NCBI GenBank assembly: GCA_018266575.1
Contig: JAFEAE010000023.1
Span: forward strand, 558,001-622,000
Direction of reading: 5' to 3'
Length of the DNA: 64,000 bases
From: Bacteroidota bacterium
GTDB taxonomy: Bacteria; Bacteroidota; Bacteroidia; Chitinophagales; Chitinophagaceae
Shown: in pieces, positions 1-8,388 of the stretch
Numbering within the stretch: the first letter of the stretch is position 1
How the letters are laid out: every line of letters starts with the position of its first letter
Position numbers and translations under genes: made by a program
Notes under the pieces: generated by a model
The model's database searches: none
Told to the model about the DNA's origin: nothing
What the model saw: only the letters and a program-made list of their open reading frames with translations

Positions 1-55
1 GATAGAGCAAATTGTCTTCAACAACAAATATGGTAGGCTTTGAATCTGGCTTCAT
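1..55 (-). CDS. Response regulator receiver domain, N-terminus (cut by window edge)
   Basis: An ATG-initiated frame on the minus strand runs off the window after 18 codons. It reads MKPDSKPTIFVVEDNLLY. A hydrophobic strand followed by an acidic pair (VVED) is the first strand and Mg2+-binding pocket of CheY-like receiver domains. A GGAGG lies 11 nt upstream of the ATG, unusual in this window where Shine-Dalgarno sites are rare. The gene follows an Hpt gene and a sigma-54-type response regulator on the same strand, so it is probably part of one phosphorelay. Any output domain lies outside the window. Confidence 0.7.
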   Translation of the reverse strand, partial: MKPDSKPTIFVVEDNLLY

Positions 56-153
56 GACGATCTATTCCTCCGAAAATTATGCCGGAAATAAATTGATGTT
101 TAAACAATTGAACGGCAGCAGCTTGTTTTTTAAAAATTTTACGTAATAGTCTC

Positions 154-194
154 TATTTGGGAACAAACGTTTGTTTATTGGGAAATAGCTATTT
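154..194. promoter_or_regulatory. Two perfect palindromes 20 bp apart upstream of the receiver gene
   Basis: Positions 162-175 read AACAAACGTTTGTT and positions 183-194 read AAATAGCTATTT. Both are perfect palindromes, with centres 20 bp apart (about two helical turns). Each is overlapped on its left by a similar 10-mer (TATTTGGGAA at 154, TTATTGGGAA at 175). They lie between the Hpt stop codon and the receiver start, where a regulator could bind. The operator role is inferred. Confidence 0.4.
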
Positions 195-198
195 GTTT

Positions 199-561
199 CT
201 AATTCACGATATCGGCCTGTAACTGATGAATACATTGGTCAATTATAAGATTGATTTTTTCTATCAACCCGGGTATTTTTTCAAGCGATTCTTTCTGTTT
301 CGCAAACGATTCCACTTCCCTGATCTCGGTTTTCAGGGATTTAATGCCCATCGAATCAACCGTAGATTTCAGTTTGTGTGCAAGCTTGGAAACCTGGTCC
401 CAGTTTTCCTCATTGAAAGCTTCATTTAATTCCCCAACATTTTTCGGTACAGTTTCAATGAAAAGCGCTACCATTTTTTTTATGAAACTTTCATCGCCGC
501 CGGATACAGATTGCACCATCGACAGATCGTACAATTTTTCTGAAAATTCTTTTTGCGCCAT
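199..561 (-). CDS. Histidine-containing phosphotransfer (Hpt) domain protein
   Basis: This small single-domain protein (120 residues) should relay phosphate between receiver domains in the cytoplasm. The helix LAHKLKSTVDSMG carries the expected phospho-accepting His (about residue 62), followed by K-L-K-S, as in Hpt four-helix bundles. I chose the ATG at 561 (MAQKEF); an upstream ATG at 594 would add 11 residues unlike the family. It lies about 100 nt downstream of the sigma-54-type response regulator and upstream of a truncated receiver gene, all on the minus strand. No partner kinase is visible nearby; a hybrid kinase at 38502-40886 is distant. Confidence 0.85.
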   Translation of the reverse strand: MAQKEFSEKLYDLSMVQSVSGGDESFIKKMVALFIETVPKNVGELNEAFNEENWDQVSKLAHKLKSTVDSMGIKSLKTEIREVESFAKQKESLEKIPGLIEKINLIIDQCIHQLQADIVN

Positions 562-663
562 AATTTCTTTTTTTGAGATGAAGACAAACAGCAATCAGCT
601 TTTACTGATTGCAATAAGGATATTTTTCCAGCGGGTAGAATTGAGGGATATAGTGCAGGGTTA

Positions 664-2025
664 CTATTTAATTTTTAACTCGTTATTCTGGATCATCCGG
701 TAAATAGTGGATTTTCCAATGTCTAATTTTTTTGCAACCAGCAATACGTCTTTATCATATTTGTCGAGATAATGCTGGATGATCTGTATTTCAAATTCCT
801 TCAACGTAATTTCTTTGCTAAGCAAATCGCCAATGCTTGTAGAAGAATTTAATGTGATGTGCTCGGGAAGAATAATATCTTCATCTGCCATTACAACTGC
901 GAGTTCCATGATCGATTTCAATTCACGCACATTTCCCGGGAAAGAATATTGTAATAATTTTTGTTGTGCCTCCGGGGAAAGTGTTTTTTTCGAAATCTTG
1001 TTTTCTTTACAGAAGCCATCCATGAAATGTTTCGACAATATCAGGATATCGCTTCCACGTTCACGCAACGGTGGCAATTGAATGGGCAATCCGATAAGGC
1101 GGTAATACAAATCTTCCCTGAAATTTTTATTCTTTACTTCTTCCAATAGATTTTTATGTGTGGCAACCACAATGCGTACATTTATTTTTGTTACGCTGTT
1201 TCCACCAACACGTGTAATTTCCCTTTCCTGCAAAACACGAAGCAGTTTAGACTGCAGGTTGATATCCAGTTCGCCGATCTCATCTAAAAATAAAGTGCCT
1301 TTATCTGCTTCTTCAAATTTTCCGATGCGCCTGGTAATTGCGCCGGTAAATGCGCCTTTCTCATGCCCGAACAATTCACTTTCAATCAGCTCTTTTGGAA
1401 TAGCAGCAACATTCACCGCAACAAATGGTTCTTTATGCCTGTCGGAATTATAATGAATGGCTTTCGCTATCATTTCTTTTCCCGAACCGGTTTCTCCGGT
1501 AACCGACACCGTTATATTCGTCTTTGCCGCTTTTTCGATCATTGCAAAAACCTTTTCAATTGCCGGGCTTTTACCGATAATCATTTGCGAGAAATCGTAC
1601 TTGCGCCCCACCTGTGTTTTCAGGCTCTCTACTTCTTCCTTCAGGTTACTGATTTCACGCAGGTGAAGAATGCTGTTCCACAAGCGGTCTTTCGTGTCGT
1701 CATCTTTTACGATGTAATCGAACGCTCCGTTCTTCAAAAGATTGATGGCAGTGGCCACATCTTCCTGCCCGGAAATAATGATCACCCGAATATCGGGGTT
1801 AACATCTTTTATTTTTTTCAAAACTTCCGACCCATCGCAATCGGGTAATGAATAGTCTAATGTTACTACAGAAGGGTTTTCGTGCAGGTGAGAAAAGAAA
1901 TCATTCGGTGATTCGAAACGCTTGACCTCATACTCTGGGTTTAATGCGAGGTAATGCTGCAGCATCGATCCATACCATGTATCATCTTCCACTATAAAAA
2001 CCTTAAAAGGCTGGCCATTTTTCAT
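664..2025 (-). CDS. Sigma-54-dependent response regulator (NtrC family)
   Basis: This 453-residue transcription activator has the full NtrC-type layout: an N-terminal receiver (residues 8-120, phospho-acceptor Asp57 in VTLDYSLPD), a central AAA+ domain and a C-terminal Fis-type helix-turn-helix (about 410-453). The Walker A is GETGSGKE (177-184). The sigma-54 contact loop GAFTGA (224-229) is intact, so it should open sigma-54 promoters by ATP hydrolysis. The Walker B region is GTLFLDEIGEL. It is the first gene of a minus-strand phosphorelay cluster with an Hpt protein and another receiver. It diverges from the helicase gene at 2240. The input kinase is unknown. Confidence 0.95.
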   Translation of the reverse strand: MKNGQPFKVFIVEDDTWYGSMLQHYLALNPEYEVKRFESPNDFFSHLHENPSVVTLDYSLPDCDGSEVLKKIKDVNPDIRVIIISGQEDVATAINLLKNGAFDYIVKDDDTKDRLWNSILHLREISNLKEEVESLKTQVGRKYDFSQMIIGKSPAIEKVFAMIEKAAKTNITVSVTGETGSGKEMIAKAIHYNSDRHKEPFVAVNVAAIPKELIESELFGHEKGAFTGAITRRIGKFEEADKGTLFLDEIGELDINLQSKLLRVLQEREITRVGGNSVTKINVRIVVATHKNLLEEVKNKNFREDLYYRLIGLPIQLPPLRERGSDILILSKHFMDGFCKENKISKKTLSPEAQQKLLQYSFPGNVRELKSIMELAVVMADEDIILPEHITLNSSTSIGDLLSKEITLKEFEIQIIQHYLDKYDKDVLLVAKKLDIGKSTIYRMIQNNELKIK

Positions 2026-2125
2026 GAATAGGATTTTCTTTGAAAGAATAACGCCAAATACTTATGAAAAATATTCCCAGAATAAGAATATTTCCAATTT
2101 TTAAGCATTTTTTTTACCTAATCAG

Positions 2126-2167
2126 TAATTTACACGTATGCAAAATAATAATTTACACTTATACAAA
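2126..2167. repeat. Tandem 19-nt direct repeat in a divergent promoter region
   Basis: TAATTTACAC(G/T)TAT(G/A)CAAA occurs at 2126-2144 and 2149-2167 with 17 of 19 identities and a 23-nt period. It sits in the 214-nt spacer between the divergent NtrC-family regulator and helicase genes. Two equally oriented sites about two helical turns apart suggest a regulator-binding region, but no factor is identified. Confidence 0.45.
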
Positions 2168-2227
2168 TTGCTATAAATGCTGATTTTTTGCTGTCCAAAG
2201 CCTTTTCCCGGTTACTAATAACCTGCA

Positions 2228-2235
2228 TATCTTTG
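2228..2235 (+). promoter_or_regulatory. TAnnTTTG -7 element abutting the helicase start codon
   Basis: TATCTTTG matches the Bacteroidota -7 consensus and ends four bases before the ATG at 2240. If used, transcription would begin at the start codon, giving an essentially leaderless mRNA. A clear -33 TTTG is not seen. Confidence 0.4.
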
Positions 2236-2239
2236 AATT

Positions 2240-5200
2240 ATGTCGATACAACAGGAAAAATTAGTTCAGCAATTTCAAAAGGTTTATAACAGTCTGAATG
2301 CAAATCAGCGCCTTGCCGTTGATACTATCGAAGGACCTGTGATGGTTATTGCTGGTCCCGGGACCGGTAAAACACAAATTCTGTCTGCACGCATTGGCAA
2401 AATTTTGTTGGAAACGGATGCACTGCCTGAAAATATTTTATGCCTTACCTACACTGATGCGGGAGCTGTTGCCATGCGCAGAAGGCTGCTCGGTTTTATT
2501 GGCCCTGATGCATACAAAGTAAACATTTTTACATTTCACGCTTTTTGTAATGATATCATCCAGGAAAATTTATCGTTGTTTGAAAAGAACAGCCTGGATG
2601 CTATTTCAGAATTAGAGAAGATAGAATTATTCAAAGAACTGATTGATGCATTCCAGAAAAACCATCCGCTGAAACGTTATCGCGGAGATGTGTATTACGA
2701 GATCGGGAATTTGAAAAATCTTTTTTCATTGATGAAACGCGAAGGCTTGTTGCCGGATTTTATTAATGAAAGAATTGATGAGTATATTCAAAGCCTTCCG
2801 TCACGGGATGAATACATTGCCAAACGTGCAGTAAAAGATTTTAAGAAAGGTGATGTGCGAACAGATAAAATAAAAGATGAAGTAGAAAAAACAGAAAAAC
2901 TGCGGGCAGCGGTAAACGAGTTTAATAATTTCCAGCAGCGGATGCAGAAACGCAACCGCTACGATTTTGATGATATGATCAACTGGGTATTGAAAGCGTT
3001 TAGGGAAAATAAACAACTGCTCGCCAATTACCAGGAACGTTATCAATACATTTTGGTAGATGAATACCAGGATACCAGCGGAACGCAAAATAAATTAGTT
3101 GAACTACTGATCAGTTATTGGGATAAACCAAATGTATTTGTGGTTGGTGATGACGACCAAAGTATATTTCGTTTCCAGGGAGCGAACGTGGAGAATATGG
3201 AAACGTTCCTGAAAAAATATGCAGACATTCTTACCATTGTTCTTGAAAATAATTATCGTTCTACACAACCGATCCTGGATGTTGCAAAATCATTGATCGA
3301 AAAAAATGATTCGCGGCTTATAAAAACAAATCCCGGTTTAGGGCTTTCAAAAAATCTTATCTCATCCAATCAGCAAATAAACCAGTTAAACATTGAGCCT
3401 GTTATCCGCGAATACGAAAAGCAGCGAATGGAAATGGCTGATATTGCCACACAGGTGGAAACGCTCGTCAACAATGGCATTCAGCCCGGGAAGATTGCAG
3501 TGATCTACAAGGAAAATAAATATGGGGAAGAATTGGCAAAATTTCTTTCTTTAAAAAATGTTCCGGTTTATAGCAAACGCGATGTTGATTTACTCCAGGT
3601 TCCTTTAGCACAGAAAATATTTTTGATACTGAATTACCTTGCTGCAGAACACGATACACCTTATGGCGGCGATGAAATGCTTTTCGAAATTTTGCATTTT
3701 GATTTTTATAAAATCCCGCCAATTGAAATTGCAAAACTTTCTGTGGAAGTTGCAGACAAACAATTCTCACAAAATAAAACATCAATACGGAGACTGCTGT
3801 ATGAAAAAGCTAATGCACCTGCCCGCGATTTATTCGCTGCAACAATTCCGGAACCGTTAAAAAATGCAAGCAAAGTGTTTGAACAATTGATCGCTGATGT
3901 TTCCAATGAAACTATTCAAACGCTATTAGAAAATATTGTGCAGAAAGCCGGCGTGCTGGAGTACATTATGCAAAGTCCTGAAAAAATTTGGTTACTGCAG
4001 GTATTAACTGCTTTATTTGATTTTGTAAAAGAAGAGACCAGGCGCAACCCATTTATTAAATTAGATGAATTGGTCAAAATTATCAGCCTGATGGAAGATA
4101 ACGGAATACCGGTTCCGTTAGTGCAGGTAAGCGGTAGCGATAAAGGCGTGAATTTGCTGACAACTCATGGTTCTAAAGGATTGGAATACGAATATGTTTT
4201 TTTTGCAGGATGCAATGCAAATTTCTGGGAGAAAAAAAGAAACCCGAATACCGGTTATAGATTGCCGGATACAATTTTCTCTGCTTCTTCAAAGTCAACA
4301 GATGAAGAAGAATTGAGAAGGTTGTTTTATGTAGCGATCACACGTGCAGAAAAATATTTATTCATTTCTTTTGCACGGTTCAACAACAACAATAAAGAGC
4401 TTGAACCTTCTATGTTCATTGCAGAAATATTGGATAAACAGGAATTGCCGGTAGAAAAAATTTCATTGTCTACACAAGAGCTGATGGAATTCGAAGTGCT
4501 TCAGTTCAAAGAAACTGCGCCTGAAATTGAAAAAACAGAGGAAGATTTCATCGGTCATATTATCGATAAGTTTGTATTGAGTGTAACTGCTTTGAATAAT
4601 TACCTGAAATGCCCGCTTGAATTTTATTTTAAAAACCTGATCCGCATACCGTCCCCTAAAAATGAAGCTTCAGAATTTGGTTCATCCGTGCATTATGCCT
4701 TGCAGAAATTGTTTGAAAAAATGAAAGCTAACGCAAACCAGCAATTTCCCTCCAAAGAAGAAATGCTGGATGATTTCAACTGGTACATGCACCGCCATCG
4801 TGAGAGTTTTACCAAAGAAGCTTTCGACAGAAGAATAGAATATGGAATTGAGGTACTCGGAAATTATTACGATAAATATATTCATACACTGAATAAGATT
4901 GCAGTGGTTGAATTAAATATCAGGAACGTTACGATAAAAGATGTACCGATAAAAGGCAAGTTAGATAAGTTGGAATTTCATGGCAGGGATGTAAATGTTG
5001 TAGATTATAAAACCGGCGACATTGAAAAAGCATACGACAAATTAAAAGCACCAAACGAAAAATTACCTGAAGGCGGCGATTACTGGCGGCAGGCCGTGTT
5101 TTACAAAATATTAATCGATAACTATAAGCAAAAGGACTGGCATGCAGTAAGTACTGAGTTTGATTTTGTAGAACCTGATAAAAAGAAAATTTATCACAAA

Positions 5201-5386
5201 GAGAAAGTGATGATTACCCCTGCAGATATTACAACAGTAACCGAACAGATAACTAATACCTGGCAAAAAATTCAACGCCGCGAATTTTATACCGGATGCG
5301 GAAAAGCAGATTGCCACTGGTGCAATTTTGTTAAAACAAATAATATGGCTGTTGCATTGCATGAACTTGAAGAAGAAACGGAGTAG
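2240..5386 (+). CDS. UvrD-like superfamily 1 helicase fused to an Fe-S PD-(D/E)XK nuclease
   Basis: This 1048-residue protein should unwind DNA 3'-5' and cut it, as AddAB/AdnAB-type end-processing enzymes do. The SF1 motifs are in order: Walker A GPGTGKT (about 39-45), DEYQDTSGTQ, GDDDQSIFRFQGA, ENNYRST, TTHGSKGLEYE and FYVAITRAE. The last 280 residues form a RecB/AddB-type nuclease: YLKCPLEF (Cys791), GSSVHYALQ, GKLDKLEF, VDYKTGD and WRQAVFYK. Cys1020, Cys1025 and Cys1028 (CGKADCHWC) with Cys791 form a likely 4Fe-4S clasp, although the C-x4-C-x2-C spacing differs from AddB's C-x2-C-x5-C. Helicase and nuclease are in one chain with no AddA/AddB partner beside it. recR lies 1.6 kb downstream. 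Confidence 0.92.
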   Translation: MSIQQEKLVQQFQKVYNSLNANQRLAVDTIEGPVMVIAGPGTGKTQILSARIGKILLETDALPENILCLTYTDAGAVAMRRRLLGFIGPDAYKVNIFTFHAFCNDIIQENLSLFEKNSLDAISELEKIELFKELIDAFQKNHPLKRYRGDVYYEIGNLKNLFSLMKREGLLPDFINERIDEYIQSLPSRDEYIAKRAVKDFKKGDVRTDKIKDEVEKTEKLRAAVNEFNNFQQRMQKRNRYDFDDMINWVLKAFRENKQLLANYQERYQYILVDEYQDTSGTQNKLVELLISYWDKPNVFVVGDDDQSIFRFQGANVENMETFLKKYADILTIVLENNYRSTQPILDVAKSLIEKNDSRLIKTNPGLGLSKNLISSNQQINQLNIEPVIREYEKQRMEMADIATQVETLVNNGIQPGKIAVIYKENKYGEELAKFLSLKNVPVYSKRDVDLLQVPLAQKIFLILNYLAAEHDTPYGGDEMLFEILHFDFYKIPPIEIAKLSVEVADKQFSQNKTSIRRLLYEKANAPARDLFAATIPEPLKNASKVFEQLIADVSNETIQTLLENIVQKAGVLEYIMQSPEKIWLLQVLTALFDFVKEETRRNPFIKLDELVKIISLMEDNGIPVPLVQVSGSDKGVNLLTTHGSKGLEYEYVFFAGCNANFWEKKRNPNTGYRLPDTIFSASSKSTDEEELRRLFYVAITRAEKYLFISFARFNNNNKELEPSMFIAEILDKQELPVEKISLSTQELMEFEVLQFKETAPEIEKTEEDFIGHIIDKFVLSVTALNNYLKCPLEFYFKNLIRIPSPKNEASEFGSSVHYALQKLFEKMKANANQQFPSKEEMLDDFNWYMHRHRESFTKEAFDRRIEYGIEVLGNYYDKYIHTLNKIAVVELNIRNVTIKDVPIKGKLDKLEFHGRDVNVVDYKTGDIEKAYDKLKAPNEKLPEGGDYWRQAVFYKILIDNYKQKDWHAVSTEFDFVEPDKKKIYHKEKVMITPADITTVTEQITNTWQKIQRREFYTGCGKADCHWCNFVKTNNMAVALHELEEETE

Positions 5387-5528
5387 AGAAAACGGAGGTA
5401 TACCATACTTTTGTATCGGCAGTTTTCAGCAGGCACAACAAGTATGGCATAACTTGCCGGGCCATAAGAATAATCACATTTATACTATTATTAGCAAACA
5501 ACGATTTTCGTTTTCTTTGAAAGAAGTT

Positions 5529-5536
5529 AAGTTTGC
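5529..5536 (+). promoter_or_regulatory. TAnnTTTG -7 element upstream of the Ig-like lipoprotein
   Basis: TAAGTTTG precedes the ATG at 5558 by 21 nt and would give a short leader of about 15 nt. A TTTG at 5516 is closer than the usual spacing, so the -33 part is weak. Confidence 0.35.
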
Positions 5537-5557
5537 ATCCATTATCAAGCACAGCGA

Positions 5558-6994
5558 ATGAAGTTAATCACCAGCTTTTTTTCAATACTATTTGTTTTAT
5601 TTTTTTTCATTGGCATCTTTGGTACAACCGGGTGTGCGGTGATCGTTCCGCCATCAGGTGGGCTGAAAGATACTTTGCCGCCGGTATTGCTATCTGCTGT
5701 TCCTCAAAATCAAACATTAAAATTCAACGGCAAACTAATAACATTTACGTTTGATGAATATGTTCAGCTTGCTGATAAAGATAAAAACCTCATCATTAAC
5801 CCTCCACCAAAATCAACGCCAACCATCGAAGCAAAACTGAAAACGATAACTATTCGGTTAAGGGACACGCTTCAGCCAAATACTACCTATTCCATTGATT
5901 TCGGAAACAGCCTGCGTGATATCAATGAAGGAAACATACTGAAAAATTTTGTCTACGTTTTTTCAACAGGCAAGTACATCGACTCTATGGAATTATCAGG
6001 AAGGGTGTTGATTGCAATGACAGGGAAACCGGATAGCACATTATCAGTCATCCTGCATAGTAACCTTGCGGATTCTGCAGTTTCGACTAAGCCTCCCCGG
6101 TATGTAGCTAAGCTTGATAGTGCCGGAGGTTTTACATTTCACAATCTTGCCCCGGGAACGTATAATATTTATGCATTAAAAGCAGAAGGTGGCGTGAAAG
6201 AATATACTTCCAAAAGCCAGGTTTTTGCTTTTGCAGATAGTCCCGTTGTTATAAAAAACCTCAATGCCCCGGTGATGTTATATGCGTATGCAGAAGAAGC
6301 AGAGGCGCCGAAGAAACCATCAGGCAGCAATGCAAAAAGCAACATACCGCCAAAACCAGCAGATAAAGACAAACGCCTGAAATTCCAGGTAAATACATCC
6401 AACGGAGAGTTTAATATTCTCGATACGTTTTCAATAACATTTGCAACGCCGTTGAAATCTTTTGATTCAACCAAGCTACATTTCATGGATGAGCAATTCG
6501 CAGATATCCCGGCAGCTCAATATAAAATCGTACGGGATACAAGCAATAAAAAAGTCTCAATCCTGTATAAATGGCCTGTTGATACAAAATATCATTTGAT
6601 CGCCGAAAAGGAATTTGCTGAAGATACCCTTGAGCACAAACTTTTGAAGATTGATACCATCAACATTCATACAAAACGCGAAAGCGAATATGCAGAAGTG
6701 CATTTGCGGTTCAGAAATTTAAATATGGCCAAACATCCTGTTTTACAATTTATACAAGGTGAAACCGTGAAATATTCCCATGTATTCAAAATACCCGAAT
6801 TCAAAGCAGTTTATTTTTTGCCCGGAGAGTACGAGTTGCGGATATTGTATGACGATAATCAAAACGGTATCTGGGATCCCGGAAATTTTGAGAAGCGACT
6901 TCAACCTGAAAAAGCATTCCCGGTAAAAATCCCGAATAAGAAAAAACTCAACATCAAGGCAAATTGGGACAACGATATTGATTTTACTTTGTAA
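5558..6994 (+). CDS. Ig-like domain lipoprotein
   Basis: This 478-residue predicted lipoprotein has a hydrophobic signal followed by the lipobox GTTGC (Cys26). After it comes the start of a bacterial Ig-like (Big_5/SbsA type) domain at about 35-125: a P-P-x-L-x-S-x-x-P opening, FTFDEYV, and L-x-P-N-T-x-Y near its end. The middle has a prealbumin-like segment (LAPGTYNIYALK), and near the C-terminus PGEYELRILYDDNQNG resembles another beta-sandwich turn. Such proteins are common in Bacteroidota and are probably anchored in the periplasm or outer membrane. No enzymatic motif is seen. It starts a plus-strand run with recR 33 nt downstream; a functional link to recR is not implied. Confidence 0.8.
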   Translation: MKLITSFFSILFVLFFFIGIFGTTGCAVIVPPSGGLKDTLPPVLLSAVPQNQTLKFNGKLITFTFDEYVQLADKDKNLIINPPPKSTPTIEAKLKTITIRLRDTLQPNTTYSIDFGNSLRDINEGNILKNFVYVFSTGKYIDSMELSGRVLIAMTGKPDSTLSVILHSNLADSAVSTKPPRYVAKLDSAGGFTFHNLAPGTYNIYALKAEGGVKEYTSKSQVFAFADSPVVIKNLNAPVMLYAYAEEAEAPKKPSGSNAKSNIPPKPADKDKRLKFQVNTSNGEFNILDTFSITFATPLKSFDSTKLHFMDEQFADIPAAQYKIVRDTSNKKVSILYKWPVDTKYHLIAEKEFAEDTLEHKLLKIDTINIHTKRESEYAEVHLRFRNLNMAKHPVLQFIQGETVKYSHVFKIPEFKAVYFLPGEYELRILYDDNQNGIWDPGNFEKRLQPEKAFPVKIPNKKKLNIKANWDNDIDFTL

Positions 6995-7018
6995 TGTTTA
7001 TTCCTTCCTGCTTATGCT

Positions 7019-7026
7019 TACTTTTG
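7019..7026 (+). promoter_or_regulatory. TAnnTTTG -7 element abutting the recR start
   Basis: TACTTTTG ends one base before the ATG at 7028, with a second in-frame ATG at 7031. The predicted transcription start would fall at the start codon. The mRNA would then be leaderless, unless recR is only read from the upstream lipoprotein promoter. Confidence 0.4.
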
Positions 7027-7027
7027 C

Positions 7028-7648
7028 ATGATGCAATTCTCCTCTTCATTATTGGAAAATGCGGTGAACGAATTCGCCAAATTACCCGGCATCGGAAAAA
7101 AAACGGCGTTGCGGTTAGTATTGCATTTGCTTAAACAAGATGCATCTTTTTCCCAGGGTTTTGGGGAAACGATCATAAAGATGCGCAAAGAAATAAAGTT
7201 TTGCCAGCGATGCTTTAATGTTGCGGATGCAGATATTTGTTCTATTTGCGCCAATTCCATGCGCAGGCAGGATTTGATTTGTGTAGTTGAAAATATCCGC
7301 GATGTAATTGCTATAGAAAGCACGCAGCAATACAGCGGTACCTACCACGTGCTTGGTGGGATTATTTCCCCGCTTGATGGCATCGGCCCGGATCAATTAA
7401 CCATTGAGCAACTCATAAGCAGGATACAAAAAGAAAATATCCAGGAAATTATTTTTGCGTTAAACCCAAACATACAAGGCGACACAACAATATATTACAT
7501 TCAGAAAAAAATACAACCTGCTTCTGTTAAGATCACAACCATTGCAAGAGGAATTGCATTCGGCGGGGAACTAGAATATGCAGATGAAATGACGCTTGCA
7601 CGTTCCATCACCAATCGCCTCCCTGTTGAAAGTTACATGACGAAATAA
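7028..7648 (+). CDS. recR: Recombination mediator protein RecR
   Basis: RecR works with RecO and RecF to load RecA on gapped DNA. The 206-residue length is normal. The N-terminal helix-hairpin-helix is seen in LPGIGKKTALRL. A four-Cys zinc finger follows (CQRCFNVADADICSIC), then a Toprim domain starting at LICVVENIRDVIAIE and containing YHVLGGIISPLDGIGP. The C-terminus ends TIARGIAFGGELEYAD then the conserved TLARSITNR. Two adjacent ATGs (7028 and 7031) are both possible starts. It lies in a plus-strand run, 8 nt before an FkbM-type methyltransferase gene. Confidence 0.97.
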   Translation: MMQFSSSLLENAVNEFAKLPGIGKKTALRLVLHLLKQDASFSQGFGETIIKMRKEIKFCQRCFNVADADICSICANSMRRQDLICVVENIRDVIAIESTQQYSGTYHVLGGIISPLDGIGPDQLTIEQLISRIQKENIQEIIFALNPNIQGDTTIYYIQKKIQPASVKITTIARGIAFGGELEYADEMTLARSITNRLPVESYMTK

Positions 7649-7656
7649 ATAATAAC

Positions 7657-8352
7657 ATGAAAGCTGCAAGCGCCGGTACAACAAAAAAAATCTACCAAAA
7701 AATTTTATCAAAATCATTGCAGGTAAACCATGTTTGCGAAGTAGGCGTTTTTTTGCCGCAGATGTCGAATGTTTTTGATTTTATCACAAAGAGTAAAACG
7801 AAAACAACGCTTGTAGAACCAGATCCCAAAAGCATAAAAGCAATAAATGAATTTTTTGGAAGTTACACCAACGTAACGCTTTATCCTTTTGCAGTGTATG
7901 ATTATAATGGTACAATGGAACTGGTGCAACGCGAAGCATCAACATTTGCCGCAGCCCTTTCAGCGAGTCCTGCATTAATAAACGATAATTACCAGGTAAA
8001 AGAGGAAGATAAATTTTCTGTTGAATGTAAAACATTCGACCACATTGATGACGGAACCATAGATGTGCTCAGCATAGATACGGAAGGCTGTGAATGGTTT
8101 GTAATAAAAAACCTGAAGAGCGAACCAGTGGTTATATCGCTGGAAACGCATGGAAAAAAATACGTGAACCCATATTTTAATGAAATAAATAATTGGATGA
8201 ACGAACACGGATATGAACCCTGGTTCATGGATAGGAGCGATACGGTGTTTTATAAAAAAGGATCGCTCGTAATGACTTTTTATGAGCGGCTGCAATTAAT
8301 GTGGATGGATTTTTACGTGAAATTCAGAAGGTTTAAAAAAAATGTAATTTAG
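7657..8352 (+). CDS. FkbM-family methyltransferase
   Basis: This 231-residue SAM-dependent methyltransferase is of the FkbM type, which usually O-methylates sugars of surface glycans. The SAM-binding motif is VCEVGVFLPQMSN, followed by TTLVEPDP (acidic residue for the ribose) and NVTLYPFAVYDYNGTMEL, a typical FkbM core. IDVLSIDTEGCEWFVIKNL is the characteristic D-x-E-G block. The next genes are a GT9 and a GT2 glycosyltransferase, 36 and 17 nt apart, so the three probably modify one lipopolysaccharide or cell-surface glycan. The sugar acceptor cannot be told from sequence. Confidence 0.85.
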   Translation: MKAASAGTTKKIYQKILSKSLQVNHVCEVGVFLPQMSNVFDFITKSKTKTTLVEPDPKSIKAINEFFGSYTNVTLYPFAVYDYNGTMELVQREASTFAAALSASPALINDNYQVKEEDKFSVECKTFDHIDDGTIDVLSIDTEGCEWFVIKNLKSEPVVISLETHGKKYVNPYFNEINNWMNEHGYEPWFMDRSDTVFYKKGSLVMTFYERLQLMWMDFYVKFRRFKKNVI

Positions 8353-8388
8353 TTTCTCCATCTGTTTCAGCTAAACGATCAAACGCAT

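Noticed and set aside
6169..6486. Antisense frame within the Ig-like lipoprotein gene
   Set aside because: It lies wholly inside a well-supported gene and has no domain or promoter of its own.
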